Below are positions 1 through 8,194 of a stretch of DNA of 64,000 nt, piece after piece; position 1 is the stretch's first letter, and every line of letters begins with the position of its first letter. Where the stretch lies: contig NZ_CADFDK010000004.1 in the NCBI RefSeq assembly GCF_902832885.1, positions 405,655-469,654 on the forward strand, given 5' to 3'. A program made the position numbers and the translations under genes. Source of the stretch: Burkholderia seminalis DSM 23518 (lineage in GTDB: Bacteria > Pseudomonadota > Gammaproteobacteria > Burkholderiales > Burkholderiaceae). The notes beneath the pieces are model-generated. The model was not told where the DNA came from. It made no database searches and was given only the letters and a program-made list of their open reading frames with translations.

Positions 1-471
1 CAGCGGCTTCGCGGTCAGCACCTGGTCGATGACGAATTCGACCGATTCGCGCGACAGATAGGCGGCAGCCAAGGTTGCGCGTTGCTCGTCGGAGACAAGC
101 ATCGGCGACGGCGGCGACGGTGCAACGAGCACGAGGCCTTCGAGCCCTCGCGGCCGCCGTGATGCGATGAGTTGCGCAACCTTGCCGCCCATCGAGTGAC
201 CGACGAGAACATAGCGCGGCAATCCCAGCGATTCGATGACGCCCTCGGCATCGGCAGCAAGATCGGCGATACGGTAGCCGTCTGCGGGTGCTTCGGATTC
301 GCCCCAGCCTCGATGATCGGTGGCAATGATGCGATACCGGTCGGACAACTGGTTTGCCACCCGGTCCCAGGTTCGCGACGAGCCGCCGTAGTAATGCAGG
401 AACACGAGCGCCAAATCCCCGCTGCCGCACTGTTTGATGTGAATCCGCGTGCCGTTCGTGTCGACTTCCAT
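1..471 (-). CDS. Alpha/beta hydrolase, C-terminus beyond window
   Basis: The frame opens at an ATG (469-471) and stays open for 157 codons to the window edge, so the C-terminus is missing. The protein has the alpha/beta-hydrolase fold order: an early strand with LVFLHYYGG supplying the oxyanion hole, then DHRGWGES, then the nucleophile elbow GHSMGG with the catalytic Ser, and then LVLVAPSPP. The acid and His of the triad would lie beyond the edge. It is divergent from the LysR gene at 585 and probably its target. The substrate cannot be told; esterase, haloperoxidase-like and carbon-carbon hydrolase are all possible. Confidence 0.85.
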   Translation of the reverse strand, partial: MEVDTNGTRIHIKQCGSGDLALVFLHYYGGSSRTWDRVANQLSDRYRIIATDHRGWGESEAPADGYRIADLAADAEGVIESLGLPRYVLVGHSMGGKVAQLIASRRPRGLEGLVLVAPSPPSPMLVSDEQRATLAAAYLSRESVEFVIDQVLTAKPL

Positions 472-551
472 TGGGATGCCCCTTCTTTATGAGTTGTGTC
501 GAGGTTAGATCCCTGTCTTGTATTTGATAATTGCTGCATCAGTAGCGGCAG

Positions 552-570
552 TCGATAATGGTGTTATCGA
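552..570. promoter_or_regulatory. Perfect palindrome, candidate LysR operator
   Basis: Arms TCGATAA and TTATCGA flank the 5-base centre TGGTG. The site lies in the divergent hydrolase/LysR spacer, 14 bases before the LysR start codon. LysR-family regulators commonly bind such dyads and repress their own gene. Assignment to this regulator is inference. Confidence 0.45.
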
Positions 571-584
571 ATTGAGGAGGCGCA

Positions 585-1502
585 ATGGATCGACTGACGA
601 GTCTCGGGGTGTTCGTCGCCGCAGTGGAGGAAGGCAGCTTTGCTGCTGCGGCGCGGCGGTTCGGGCTATCGGCGGCGATGGCCGGCAAGCACGTGAGCGC
701 AATCGAGTCCGAACTGAATGCGCGGTTGCTCCAACGAACCACGCGCCGCCTGAGTTTGACCGATACTGGCCAGGCCTACTATGAGCGATGCAAGCAGATC
801 CTCGAAGCGTTCGACGATGCGAACCGGGAAGCGAGCGATTCGCAAGGTACGGCGCGCGGCGTTTTGCGCGTCGCGGCGCCCGTCACGTTCGGCGCGATGC
901 ATTTGGGCGACGTTCTTGCCCGTTATGTAGAGGACCATCCGCAAGTGAACGTGGACGTGCTTCTCGGAGACCGTTATGTCGACCTCATCGATGCGGGCGT
1001 TGACGTGGCGATCCGGATCGGGCGGCTGCGGGAGCCGGAACTCGTCACACGCCGGCTTGCGCCGTGTCGAATGGTCGTGTGCGCGTCACCCGCGTACCTC
1101 GAGCGGCATGGGATGCCACGCAAGCCTGGCGACTTGCTGCGGGCACCACGCCTCGCCTTCAGCGAGGCCGTGTCGGCCGGTGACTGGACCTTGTTCGATG
1201 CGAGAAACCGCGCGTATGTCATCGACGGACCTTGCCGGATCGCCGCCAACAACACGCAAATGCTTCTCGCCGCCGCACTCGCCGGCGCCGGCATCGCGTA
1301 CGGTCCAACCTTCGTATTCGGCGAGCACCTGCGTCGGGGCGAACTTGTGCCGTTGCTGCCGGCCTACCGTGCCACTGAGTTGGCGATCCAGGCCGTTTAT
1401 CCGAGCGCGCGACGCATACCGCTTAAAGTGCGCCGCTTTGTCGATTACCTCACGGAAGCGTTTGGTGATGACCCCCCTTGGGATCGAATGGCGAAGCTCT
1501 GA
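585..1502 (+). CDS. LysR-family transcriptional regulator
   Basis: This is 305 residues, the usual LysR length. The N-terminal winged helix-turn-helix covers about residues 1-60 (FVAAVEEGSFAAAARRFGLS, then LLQRTTRRLSLTDTG), followed by a linker helix and a periplasmic-binding-protein-like effector domain from about residue 90 (GVLRVAAPVTFG). It resembles the large DhcR/PtxR-like subgroup that often controls a divergent enzyme. The start has a strong AGGAGG 6 bases upstream. It probably regulates the divergent alpha/beta hydrolase; the inducer is unknown. Confidence 0.9.
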   Translation: MDRLTSLGVFVAAVEEGSFAAAARRFGLSAAMAGKHVSAIESELNARLLQRTTRRLSLTDTGQAYYERCKQILEAFDDANREASDSQGTARGVLRVAAPVTFGAMHLGDVLARYVEDHPQVNVDVLLGDRYVDLIDAGVDVAIRIGRLREPELVTRRLAPCRMVVCASPAYLERHGMPRKPGDLLRAPRLAFSEAVSAGDWTLFDARNRAYVIDGPCRIAANNTQMLLAAALAGAGIAYGPTFVFGEHLRRGELVPLLPAYRATELAIQAVYPSARRIPLKVRRFVDYLTEAFGDDPPWDRMAKL

Positions 1503-1655
1503 AAGAGCGGCGGATGGTCACGCGTTACCGGCGTGACTGTGTGCTCCCGGGAAGCCGTCCCTGTAGTTTCGTCTGCGCCGGGCTGTTCAGGGTCGGCCAC
1601 GGCCGACAGCCCCGAAGTAAAGTATGCGTCTCCGCTACGCCGGGACGACCGCGAC

Positions 1656-1898
1656 ATGCTTGCGATCTATCACGCGACGTTCGTTATACGGCGCTTGTCG
1701 GTCGCGTTCACGCACATTTTTGAGCGTGCGGAACTGTTGGACGCCGATCGGGCCACGATCGAGGAGATGCTCGCGCTGTATCGTGCCCGGCTCGACGCCG
1801 GCTTCTCTACGATCGAGCGCCATGGCGTTTTGTCCGACGTCGCGCGGGATTTGATCCACGAGGGGCAGGATTACGCGAAATCGCTGGCAGCTTGCTGA
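1656..1898 (+). CDS. Small hypothetical protein
   Basis: An 80-residue helical-looking protein beginning MLAIYHATFV and ending in AKSLAAC. The frame is open upstream to 1533, so a longer form is possible, but residues before the ATG at 1656 look unlike protein. Charged heptad-like stretches (ERAELLDADRATIEEMLALY) suggest a small soluble helical protein. I do not recognise the family. It may be a genuine conserved small gene or a fragment. Confidence 0.4.
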   Translation: MLAIYHATFVIRRLSVAFTHIFERAELLDADRATIEEMLALYRARLDAGFSTIERHGVLSDVARDLIHEGQDYAKSLAAC

Positions 1899-2226
1899 CT
1901 GTTGCTTCGTCGGCCAATTCCGGGACTCGGAATTCCGGTGATTCTGATGCCGTTTAAGGGAATCGGCCGGGAAAGGCGTTTGTGCTCTGCGAGCGTAAAC
2001 GCCTAATTCGGTGTATTGATCGATCGCTTCAAAAGAACCAGCAGCCTGCGGATTCGCCGGGGCTCTTCGCTATTGCAACGGATTGGACGACTGGGCAAGC
2101 CGTCAGACCCGGTTCGGCCGCTCGTCCGAGCCATGAAGCCCTCTCCCGAACGGCTGTTCCAACCTGAAACTCGCCAGATGTTCAGCGCGCACATCTTGCC
2201 GAAAGCGCTCCGAGCGGGCATCAGGG
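1899..2226. other. Intergenic spacer between two 3' ends
   Basis: This 328-base spacer lies between the small hypothetical gene and the 3' end of the aroQ-like gene. It holds the hairpin at 1975-2003 and no other feature I can support. Confidence 0.6.
1975..2003. terminator. Hairpin, possible terminator between convergent genes
   Basis: GGCGTTT pairs with AAACGCC; inside, GCTC pairs with GAGC across two G-U wobbles and a TGC loop. The stem is about 13 pairs but has only a short T tract (TTT on the minus strand). It sits between two 3' ends, which fits a bidirectional terminator, although the T tract is weak. Confidence 0.35.
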
Positions 2227-2673
2227 TCAACTTTGATTGCTCCAAAGATCGTCCACCGCACGGATCGACAGCAAGTAGCCGTTCGCGCCAGCCCCGCAGA
2301 TGACGGCGGTAGCGGCCACCGAGATTGTCGAATGACGGTATTCCTCGGAGCGCCGGTGAATGTTCGTGATATGCACTTCCACCACCGGCCGGCGAACCAG
2401 CTTGACGGCATCGAGCACCGGAATGCGCCCGAACGAGAAACCGGCCGGGTTGATGATGAGCGCGGCGTCCTGCAGGAAGGTTTCCTGAATCCAGTCGATC
2501 AACTGACTCTCGCTGTTGGTCTGGCGGAACACGCAATCGAACTTGAGATCCGCGGCCAGCGCGAGGCAGTTCCGTTCGATGTCCTTGAGCGTCGTATGGC
2601 CGTAGAGGTGCGGCTCGCGCGCGCCGAGCATGTTCAGGTTGGAGCCGTTGAGGATGTAGAGTTTGCGAGTCAT
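2227..2673 (-). CDS. AroQ-like type II 3-dehydroquinate dehydratase, paralogue with altered active site
   Basis: 148 residues, the normal length for type II dehydroquinase, which converts 3-dehydroquinate to 3-dehydroshikimate as a dodecamer. Visible active-site residues match standard numbering: Asn12 (GSNLN), Arg19 and Tyr24 on the lid loop (GAREPHLYG), Asn75 (INPAG) and His101 (VEVHITN). The residue expected to be His81 is Phe (AGFSFGR instead of AYTHTS), so substrate binding may differ. It lies 4 bases downstream of an MHS transporter gene and shares its operon, opposite an IclR regulator. A role in quinate/shikimate or related acid catabolism is more likely than aromatic biosynthesis. 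Confidence 0.85.
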   Translation of the reverse strand: MTRKLYILNGSNLNMLGAREPHLYGHTTLKDIERNCLALAADLKFDCVFRQTNSESQLIDWIQETFLQDAALIINPAGFSFGRIPVLDAVKLVRRPVVEVHITNIHRRSEEYRHSTISVAATAVICGAGANGYLLSIRAVDDLWSNQS

Positions 2674-2677
2674 GGCG

Positions 2678-4021
2678 TCAGTGGGTAGCGCTACGTTCGA
2701 GGGCCGTGTCTTTGGTTTCCCGCGACGTCGCGATCATGAGGAAGGAAAGCAGGTTCAGCGAGCCGCAGACCGCGACGATGGCCCACGGCGAACCATGAAA
2801 GGCGTTGAGCAGCGCCACGGCGACGATCGGCATCGGCCCGCCGGTGAGCAGGTTGGCGCCCGAGTAGGACAGCGCGGAGCCGGTATAGCGCGCTTCCGTC
2901 GGGAAGGATTCGGCGAACCACACCGGCTGGATGCCGCTCTGGAACTGCGTGAAGCCGAGGAAGGCGCCCATCACGGCCATCGTCGTCGCGACCGAGTGCT
3001 GATTGAGGATCGGGAAGTAGATCAGGCAGCAGACCAGCGTGCAGAACGAGCCGATCAGCAGCGCGCCTTTACGTCCGATCCTGTCGCTCAGGTAGCCGCC
3101 CGCCAGCGCGCCCGCGATGGCGCAGACGTTCGCCACCATCAGCAGCATGAAGCCAGTCTGCTTGGGCACGCCGAGGTTCTTCGTGAGATAGCTGAGCGAG
3201 AAGACCACGATCAGGTAGAAGAGCGCCGCCGGACCGCAGAAGAACAGCGTCAGACGCAGCGCGGTGCGCCAGTGAAACCTGAAGACGATGCCGAGCGGAT
3301 TGGCGGCGCGTGCGCCTTCGCCCTTTTTCCTGAGCGCCTCGAATGCCGGCGTCTCGCTGACCTTCATGCGGATATAGATGCCCAGCAGCACGAGCACGAA
3401 GCTCGCGAGGAACGGAATTCTCCATCCGTACGATTCGAAGTCCTGGGCCGAAAGCAGGCCGGACAGCGCGAAGAGGGCGAAGTTGGCGAGGATCTGGCTG
3501 AGCGGCGAGCAGATGCCGAGCAGGCCCGAGTACAGCCCGCGCTTTTTCGCGGATGCGTGTTCGACCGCCATCAGTTGCGCGCCCGTCGATTCGCCGCCGA
3601 GCGCGAACCCCTGAATGATGCGCAGCGAAACCAGCAAGGTTGGCGCAAGAATGCCGACTTGCTGATACGTGGGCAGCAGGCCCATCAGGAACGACGACGC
3701 GCCCATCACCGAAACCGTGACCAGCATCAGGTTGCGCCGCCCCCAGCGGTCGCCGAGCATGCCGCAGATCACCGCGCCGAGCGGACGGGCGGCGAGTCCC
3801 GCCCAGAAGCTCGCCAGCGATGCGAGCAGCGACGCGGTCGGATCGAGCGACGGGAAGAACAGCTTCGGAAAGATCGTGGCCGCGACCACACCGTACAACG
3901 CGAAGTCGAACCATTCCAGCGCCGTGCCGACGGTGGCGCCCGCCACCGCGCGACGGGCCATCAAGTGAGCCTGTGGGGACCCTTCGCCTGCGGCGATGTT
4001 CGGGTCAGCGATATCTGACAT
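2678..4021 (-). CDS. MFS transporter, metabolite:H+ symporter (MHS, ShiA-like) family
   Basis: 447 residues with about 12 membrane segments. The N-terminus shows the MHS hallmark GTALEWFDFALYG, followed by PLGAVICGMLGDRWGRRN, the major-facilitator loop 2-3 motif. Family members import organic acids such as shikimate, alpha-ketoglutarate or dicarboxylates with protons across the inner membrane. It is the first gene of a two-gene unit with the AroQ-like enzyme and is divergent from the IclR gene. A shikimate/quinate-type substrate is therefore plausible but unproven. Confidence 0.88.
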   Translation of the reverse strand: MSDIADPNIAAGEGSPQAHLMARRAVAGATVGTALEWFDFALYGVVAATIFPKLFFPSLDPTASLLASLASFWAGLAARPLGAVICGMLGDRWGRRNLMLVTVSVMGASSFLMGLLPTYQQVGILAPTLLVSLRIIQGFALGGESTGAQLMAVEHASAKKRGLYSGLLGICSPLSQILANFALFALSGLLSAQDFESYGWRIPFLASFVLVLLGIYIRMKVSETPAFEALRKKGEGARAANPLGIVFRFHWRTALRLTLFFCGPAALFYLIVVFSLSYLTKNLGVPKQTGFMLLMVANVCAIAGALAGGYLSDRIGRKGALLIGSFCTLVCCLIYFPILNQHSVATTMAVMGAFLGFTQFQSGIQPVWFAESFPTEARYTGSALSYSGANLLTGGPMPIVAVALLNAFHGSPWAIVAVCGSLNLLSFLMIATSRETKDTALERSATH

Positions 4022-4103
4022 GGTGTCTCCTGGATTATCGGTATGGTGTAACCGCGTTTCTCGCGACCAACAGGTGCTATTGTTTGCGCTGCGGAAGCGG
4101 TGC

Positions 4104-4118
4104 GTTCCGCACCGGAAC
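4104..4118. promoter_or_regulatory. Palindrome in divergent promoter, candidate IclR operator
   Basis: GTTCC-GCACC-GGAAC is a perfect 15-base palindrome between the MFS and IclR starts. It overlaps a second dyad, GGTGCG-TTC-CGCACC (4099-4113). IclR proteins usually bind such short dyads in divergent spacers. Confidence 0.4.
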
Positions 4119-4149
4119 TACATTTCATATCGCGGAATGTCGACGAACG

Positions 4150-4935
4150 ATGTCGCTCAAGAACGGCCTGAGAGTGCTCGATTTCCTCGCGTCGCAAGGC
4201 GAGGGCGCGGGGCTTGTCGAGATCGCGGATGCGCTGGGAATGCCGCGCAGTTCGTGCCATCGCGTTCTCGCGGAACTGGTCGACAGTGGTTACGTGCGGC
4301 AATTGGCCGATCACAGCCGCTACATCCTGACCATGCGCATGACGTCGAACGGCCTGGAGTTCCTGAGCCTGACCGGCATCGCGGATATTGCCCAGCCGAT
4401 CATCGAACGCGTCGCCGCGCGCACCGGCGAACTGGCGCGCCTGTCGCTGGTGGACGGTGAGACGATCATCTGGGTGGGAAAAGCGGATGGCCAGCGTACC
4501 GGTTTTCGTTACGATCCCGACATGGGGCAGGCGGCACGGCTCTCATGTACATCGACCGGACACGCATGGCTCATGACGATGTCCGACGAACAGGCGGCTG
4601 CGCTCGTCCTGAAGCAGGGCTTTGGTGAGCCGAACGAGTTCGGCCCCAACGCGCCGACCACGCTCAAGGCGCTGCTCGGTTTCCTGCACGCCGCGCGCGT
4701 GCGCGGCTACGCGATGATCGATGAGGTCTTTGCGCCGGGAATGGCGGCGGTCGCGACACCCGTGGTCAGCGGCTCGCGTTGCGTCGGCGTCATCAGCCTG
4801 GCCGGTCCGCGCAAGCGGCTGACGGCGGAAAAGATTCACGTGTATTCGGAATTGCTGCGCGAGGCCGCCAATGAACTCGCCCAGTTGAGCAACATGGCCG
4901 GCTTTCCAGGCCGGCCCCCTCTGGGCAAGGGGTGA
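4150..4935 (+). CDS. IclR-family transcriptional regulator
   Basis: 261 residues. An N-terminal winged HTH (residues ~1-65: GLRVLDFLASQ, LVEIADALGMPRSSCHRVLAELVDSGYV) precedes an IclR ligand-binding GAF-like domain (TGELARLSLVDGETIIWVGKA; CTSTGHAWL; GYAMIDEVFAPGMAAVATPV). I chose the ATG at 4150 because it begins directly at the HTH; the frame is open upstream but not protein-like. It faces the MFS/AroQ unit and probably controls it in response to an aromatic or alicyclic acid. Confidence 0.9.
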   Translation: MSLKNGLRVLDFLASQGEGAGLVEIADALGMPRSSCHRVLAELVDSGYVRQLADHSRYILTMRMTSNGLEFLSLTGIADIAQPIIERVAARTGELARLSLVDGETIIWVGKADGQRTGFRYDPDMGQAARLSCTSTGHAWLMTMSDEQAAALVLKQGFGEPNEFGPNAPTTLKALLGFLHAARVRGYAMIDEVFAPGMAAVATPVVSGSRCVGVISLAGPRKRLTAEKIHVYSELLREAANELAQLSNMAGFPGRPPLGKG

Positions 4936-4947
4936 TCCGGAGCGTGC

Positions 4948-4964
4948 CCGGCGCTCTGCGCCGG
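4948..4964 (+). terminator. Weak hairpin after the IclR gene
   Basis: CCGGCGC and GCGCCGG flank a TCT loop just after the IclR stop codon. There is no T tract, so an intrinsic terminator is uncertain. The spacer on to 5135 holds nothing else I can support. Confidence 0.25.
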
Positions 4965-5135
4965 CCCACACCATGCGCTTCGAATCGGCTTCTCCGATAC
5001 ATCGGCGTGGATGGCCGGCGCGCGCTGTTCGCAAGCAGCGAATGCCCGACTTCGCGACCGGCTGAAGCGGGGCGATCGCGGCCGATACTCATCTGCCGCC
5101 GTTGCGCCGGGTGACGCACGCCTGACTCCGCCCCC

Positions 5136-6051
5136 TCAAAAAATCGACCTTCCCGTATAAGTCGTCAGCCACTCCAGCGCCAGCGTCCCTGCCAGCGAGT
5201 TCCCGTTCGCATCCAGCCCCGGCGCCCACACGCACACGGCCATTTCACCCGGCAGCACCGCGACGATCCCCCCCGCCGACACCACTCTTCGCCGGCAACC
5301 CGACCCGATACACGAAATCGCCGGCCGCGTCGTAAGTGCCGCAGGTCAGCATCAACGCCGACAGCCGTTTCGCGGAACTCGGATCGACGATCCGCTCGCC
5401 CGTCACCGGCGCGACGCCGCCGTTCGCAAGGAACAGCGCGGCGCTGGCAAGCTCGACGCAGTTCATCGTGATCGCGCACTGGCGGCAATACGCGTCGATC
5501 ACCGTATCGGGCGGCATCTGCATGTTGCCGAAGCTCGCCATGAAATGCGCCATCGCGCGGTTGCGCTCCGCGTGCTGCAACTCCGACAGCGCGACGCGCG
5601 AATCGTAGTTGATGTCGTTCGCGCCGATCGTCCGCCGCACGAATTCGACCAGCGCCGTTTCGGCCTTGACGAAGCGGCGGCACAGCACGTCGGTGACGAC
5701 CAGCGCCCCCGCGTTGATGAACGGATTGCGCGGCTTGCCGCGCTCGCTTTCGAGCTGCACCAGCGAATTGAACGCGTTGCCGGACGGCTCGCGGCCGACC
5801 CGTTCCCACAGTTCGTCGCCGAGCAACTGGAACGCGAGCGTGCACGCGAACAGCTTCGAAATGCTCTGGATCGAGAAACGCTCGTGCGCGTCGCCGACCG
5901 TGTAAACGTTTCCGTCGAGTGTCACGACAGCCATCCCGAACTTGTCGGCAGGCACTTTCGCGAGTTCGGGAATGTAGTCGGCAACCCGTCCCTGGCCAAT
6001 CCAGGGGGCGAGTTCGGTATGGATGCGTTCGAGGATCGGCTGGTAATTCAT
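5136..6051 (-). pseudogene. glsA: Glutaminase with a one-base frameshift near the C-terminus
   Basis: Serine-dependent glutaminase (L-glutamine to glutamate and ammonia). The reading begins at ATG 6051 (MNYQPILERIH) and shows the family motifs SIQSISKLF with the catalytic Ser-x-x-Lys, NPFINAGA and [11 protein letters not shown]. In a run of seven C (5268-5274) the frame shifts; with six bases it would continue [19 protein letters not shown] and end at 5136 in TGRSIF, giving 304 residues, the usual length. As written, translation leaves the family sequence about 44 residues early and stops at 5245. This is either a sequencing error or a phase-variable or dead gene. It is divergent from the RstA-like regulator. 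Confidence 0.85.
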
Positions 6052-6270
6052 CAAGTCAGGCGGGTAGAGGCATGTCCCGGATTCCGGCGAGCCCGTATGG
6101 AACCGTCCCGGCGCCGATTCGTCAAGCGCAACCGACATCGCGCCCTTATTTTCAAGACCGCCAAACGGGCGAGCGGCGGTCGCAGTATCATGCGGTACGT
6201 TTCGGCCGATGGCCGGCGTCCGGCACCGGCCGGCGCCGCCGCGGCTTCCCTGATGATCCGACCGCTGCCC

Positions 6271-6981
6271 ATGTCTTTTCGTATCCTGCTCGTCGAAGAC
6301 GACACCCGCCTGTCCACGCTGATCGCCGGCTACCTGCGCAAGAACGACTACGAGGTCGACACTGTGCTGCATGGCGACGCCGCGGTGCCGGCGATCCTGT
6401 CCATTCGTCCCGATCTCGTCATCCTCGACGTGAACCTGCCGGGCAAGGACGGCTTCGAAATCTGCCGCGAGGCGCGCAAGCAATACGACGGCGTGATCAT
6501 CATGGTGACGGCGCGCGACGAGCCGTTCGACGAACTGCTCGGCCTCGAATTCGGCGCGGACGACTACGTGCACAAGCCCGTCGAGCCGCGCATCCTGCTT
6601 GCGCGGATCAAGGCCCAGTTGCGCCGCGCACCCGTGCGCGCGGTCGAAGGCACCGCGCCGCAGCCGGAGCGTTACGCGTTCGGCAAGTTCTCGATCGACC
6701 GTACCGACCGCACCGTCGTGCTGCCCGACGGCAGCACGCCCGACCTGACGTCGGCCGAGTTCGACCTGCTGTGGGCGCTGGTGTGCCATGCGGGCGAAGT
6801 CGTCAGCCGCGACGACCTGATGCTGCAGCTGCGCGGCGTCGAATTCGACGGCCTCGACCGCACGATCGACGGGCGCATCTCGAAGCTGCGCCGCAAGCTG
6901 CGCGACGACGCGAGCAACCCGCAGCGGATCAAGACGATCCGCAGCAAGGGTTATCAATTCAGCAAGCACGCGTGGGAATGA
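6271..6981 (+). CDS. rstA: OmpR-family response regulator, RstA-like
   Basis: 236 residues. The receiver domain (1-~120) has the acidic pocket VEDD, the phospho-acceptor Asp in VILDVNLPG, the Thr in MVTARDE and the Lys in YVHKPVEP. The OmpR winged-helix domain follows (LTSAEFDLLWALVCHAGEVVSRDDL ends in IRSKGYQF). The ATG at 6271 follows an alternative in-frame ATG at 6253. It is 64 bases upstream of its partner histidine kinase, and together they match the RstA/RstB order. The signal and regulon are unknown. Confidence 0.85.
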   Translation: MSFRILLVEDDTRLSTLIAGYLRKNDYEVDTVLHGDAAVPAILSIRPDLVILDVNLPGKDGFEICREARKQYDGVIIMVTARDEPFDELLGLEFGADDYVHKPVEPRILLARIKAQLRRAPVRAVEGTAPQPERYAFGKFSIDRTDRTVVLPDGSTPDLTSAEFDLLWALVCHAGEVVSRDDLMLQLRGVEFDGLDRTIDGRISKLRRKLRDDASNPQRIKTIRSKGYQFSKHAWE

Positions 6982-7045
6982 CGCCGCCAGCGCGCGACGC
7001 CGTCACGTTCCGCGCGGGCATTGCGCCCGCAGGCCGGGAGCCGCG

Positions 7046-8176
7046 ATGATCCGACGAACCCGTTCGCACCCCGATGCACCGCCGCTGCCGACGCTGCGCT
7101 ACGTCAAATGGCGCTGGCTGCATTTCCGCCGCGCGTGGACCGACACGCGCGCCGACCGCATTCCGAGCTGGTCGCGCCTCTACGTGCGCACCTATCTGCA
7201 TCTGCTCGGCCTCGTCCTGCTGACCGCGCTCGTGCCGGCGCTCGCGCTGTGCGTCGAATTGTCGCCGCAGGTCGTGTGGCATGCGTTCGACGCGCTGCCC
7301 GGCGACATCTATATCGTGCTCGCGTTCGTGTTCGCGGCGCCCGCCCTGGCGGCGTACCGGTGGATGCGGCCGGTGTGGTCGGATCTCGTGATGGTGCGCG
7401 AACGCGCGATCGACTTCACGGGCGGGCGGTTCAACACGCGCGCGCGCGAATCGCACAGCGTGATCATCGGCCCGCTCGCCCGCACGCTGAATGCGCTCGC
7501 GATGCGCATGGAGCGCCTGATCGCCGCGCAGCGCGATCTGACGAACGGCATTTCGCACGAGCTGCGCACGCCGCTCGCGCGCGTGCGTTTCGCGCTCGAA
7601 ATGCTGCGCGAACCGGCTTCGGCGGCGGAATACCAGGGCGCGCTCGAGAGCATCGCGCAGGACGTGACCGAGCTCGAGGAATTGATCGACATGAGCCTGA
7701 CGTTCGCGCGGCTCGAATACAGTTCGCTGCAGTCGAACCTCGAGATGACCGCGCCGGTCGCGTGGTTCGAACACCAGATCCACGACGCGCAACTGCTGTA
7801 TCCGGAGCGCGCGATCGAGGCGCGCATCGCGATCGCGTCGGATCTGCGCGTGAAGATGGACCGGCGGCTGATGTCGTACGCGATGCGCAACCTGCTGCGC
7901 AACGCGAGCAAGTACGCGAAATCGCATATCGTCGTCGGCCTCTCGCTCGTGCACGGCAACATCGGGATCTTCGTCGAGGACGACGGCCCCGGCGTGCCGG
8001 AGAGCGAGCGCGAACGGATCTTCGACGCGTTCGTGCGCCTCGATCGCCGCACGGGCGGCTACGGGCTCGGCCTGTCGATCACGCGGCAGGTGCTCCACGC
8101 ACACAACGGCCGGATCGCGGTCGTCGATCCGGTCGAGCTCGGCGGCGCGCGCTTCGAGATCAGCTGGCCGGTCTAG
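7046..8176 (+). CDS. rstB: Sensor histidine kinase, RstB-like
   Basis: 376 residues. Two membrane segments (about LHLLGLVLLTALVPALALCV and IYIVLAFVFAAPALAAY) enclose a very short periplasmic loop, followed by a HAMP-like linker, the H-box ISHELRTPLARVRFALEML, the N box (NLLRNASKYA), and the G boxes EDDGPGVPE and GGYGLGLSIT. GGGAG-type RBS (GGGAG) precedes the ATG. It autophosphorylates and passes phosphate to the RstA-like regulator just upstream. The short periplasmic part suggests sensing in or near the membrane. Confidence 0.85.
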   Translation: MIRRTRSHPDAPPLPTLRYVKWRWLHFRRAWTDTRADRIPSWSRLYVRTYLHLLGLVLLTALVPALALCVELSPQVVWHAFDALPGDIYIVLAFVFAAPALAAYRWMRPVWSDLVMVRERAIDFTGGRFNTRARESHSVIIGPLARTLNALAMRMERLIAAQRDLTNGISHELRTPLARVRFALEMLREPASAAEYQGALESIAQDVTELEELIDMSLTFARLEYSSLQSNLEMTAPVAWFEHQIHDAQLLYPERAIEARIAIASDLRVKMDRRLMSYAMRNLLRNASKYAKSHIVVGLSLVHGNIGIFVEDDGPGVPESERERIFDAFVRLDRRTGGYGLGLSITRQVLHAHNGRIAVVDPVELGGARFEISWPV

Positions 8177-8194
8177 CGATACGCCGCCGCGCGC

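Noticed and set aside
2663-4018. 451-codon frame opposite the MFS transporter
   Set aside because: Composition is mostly Arg/Glu/Ala/Gln; the minus strand encodes a clear MHS transporter.
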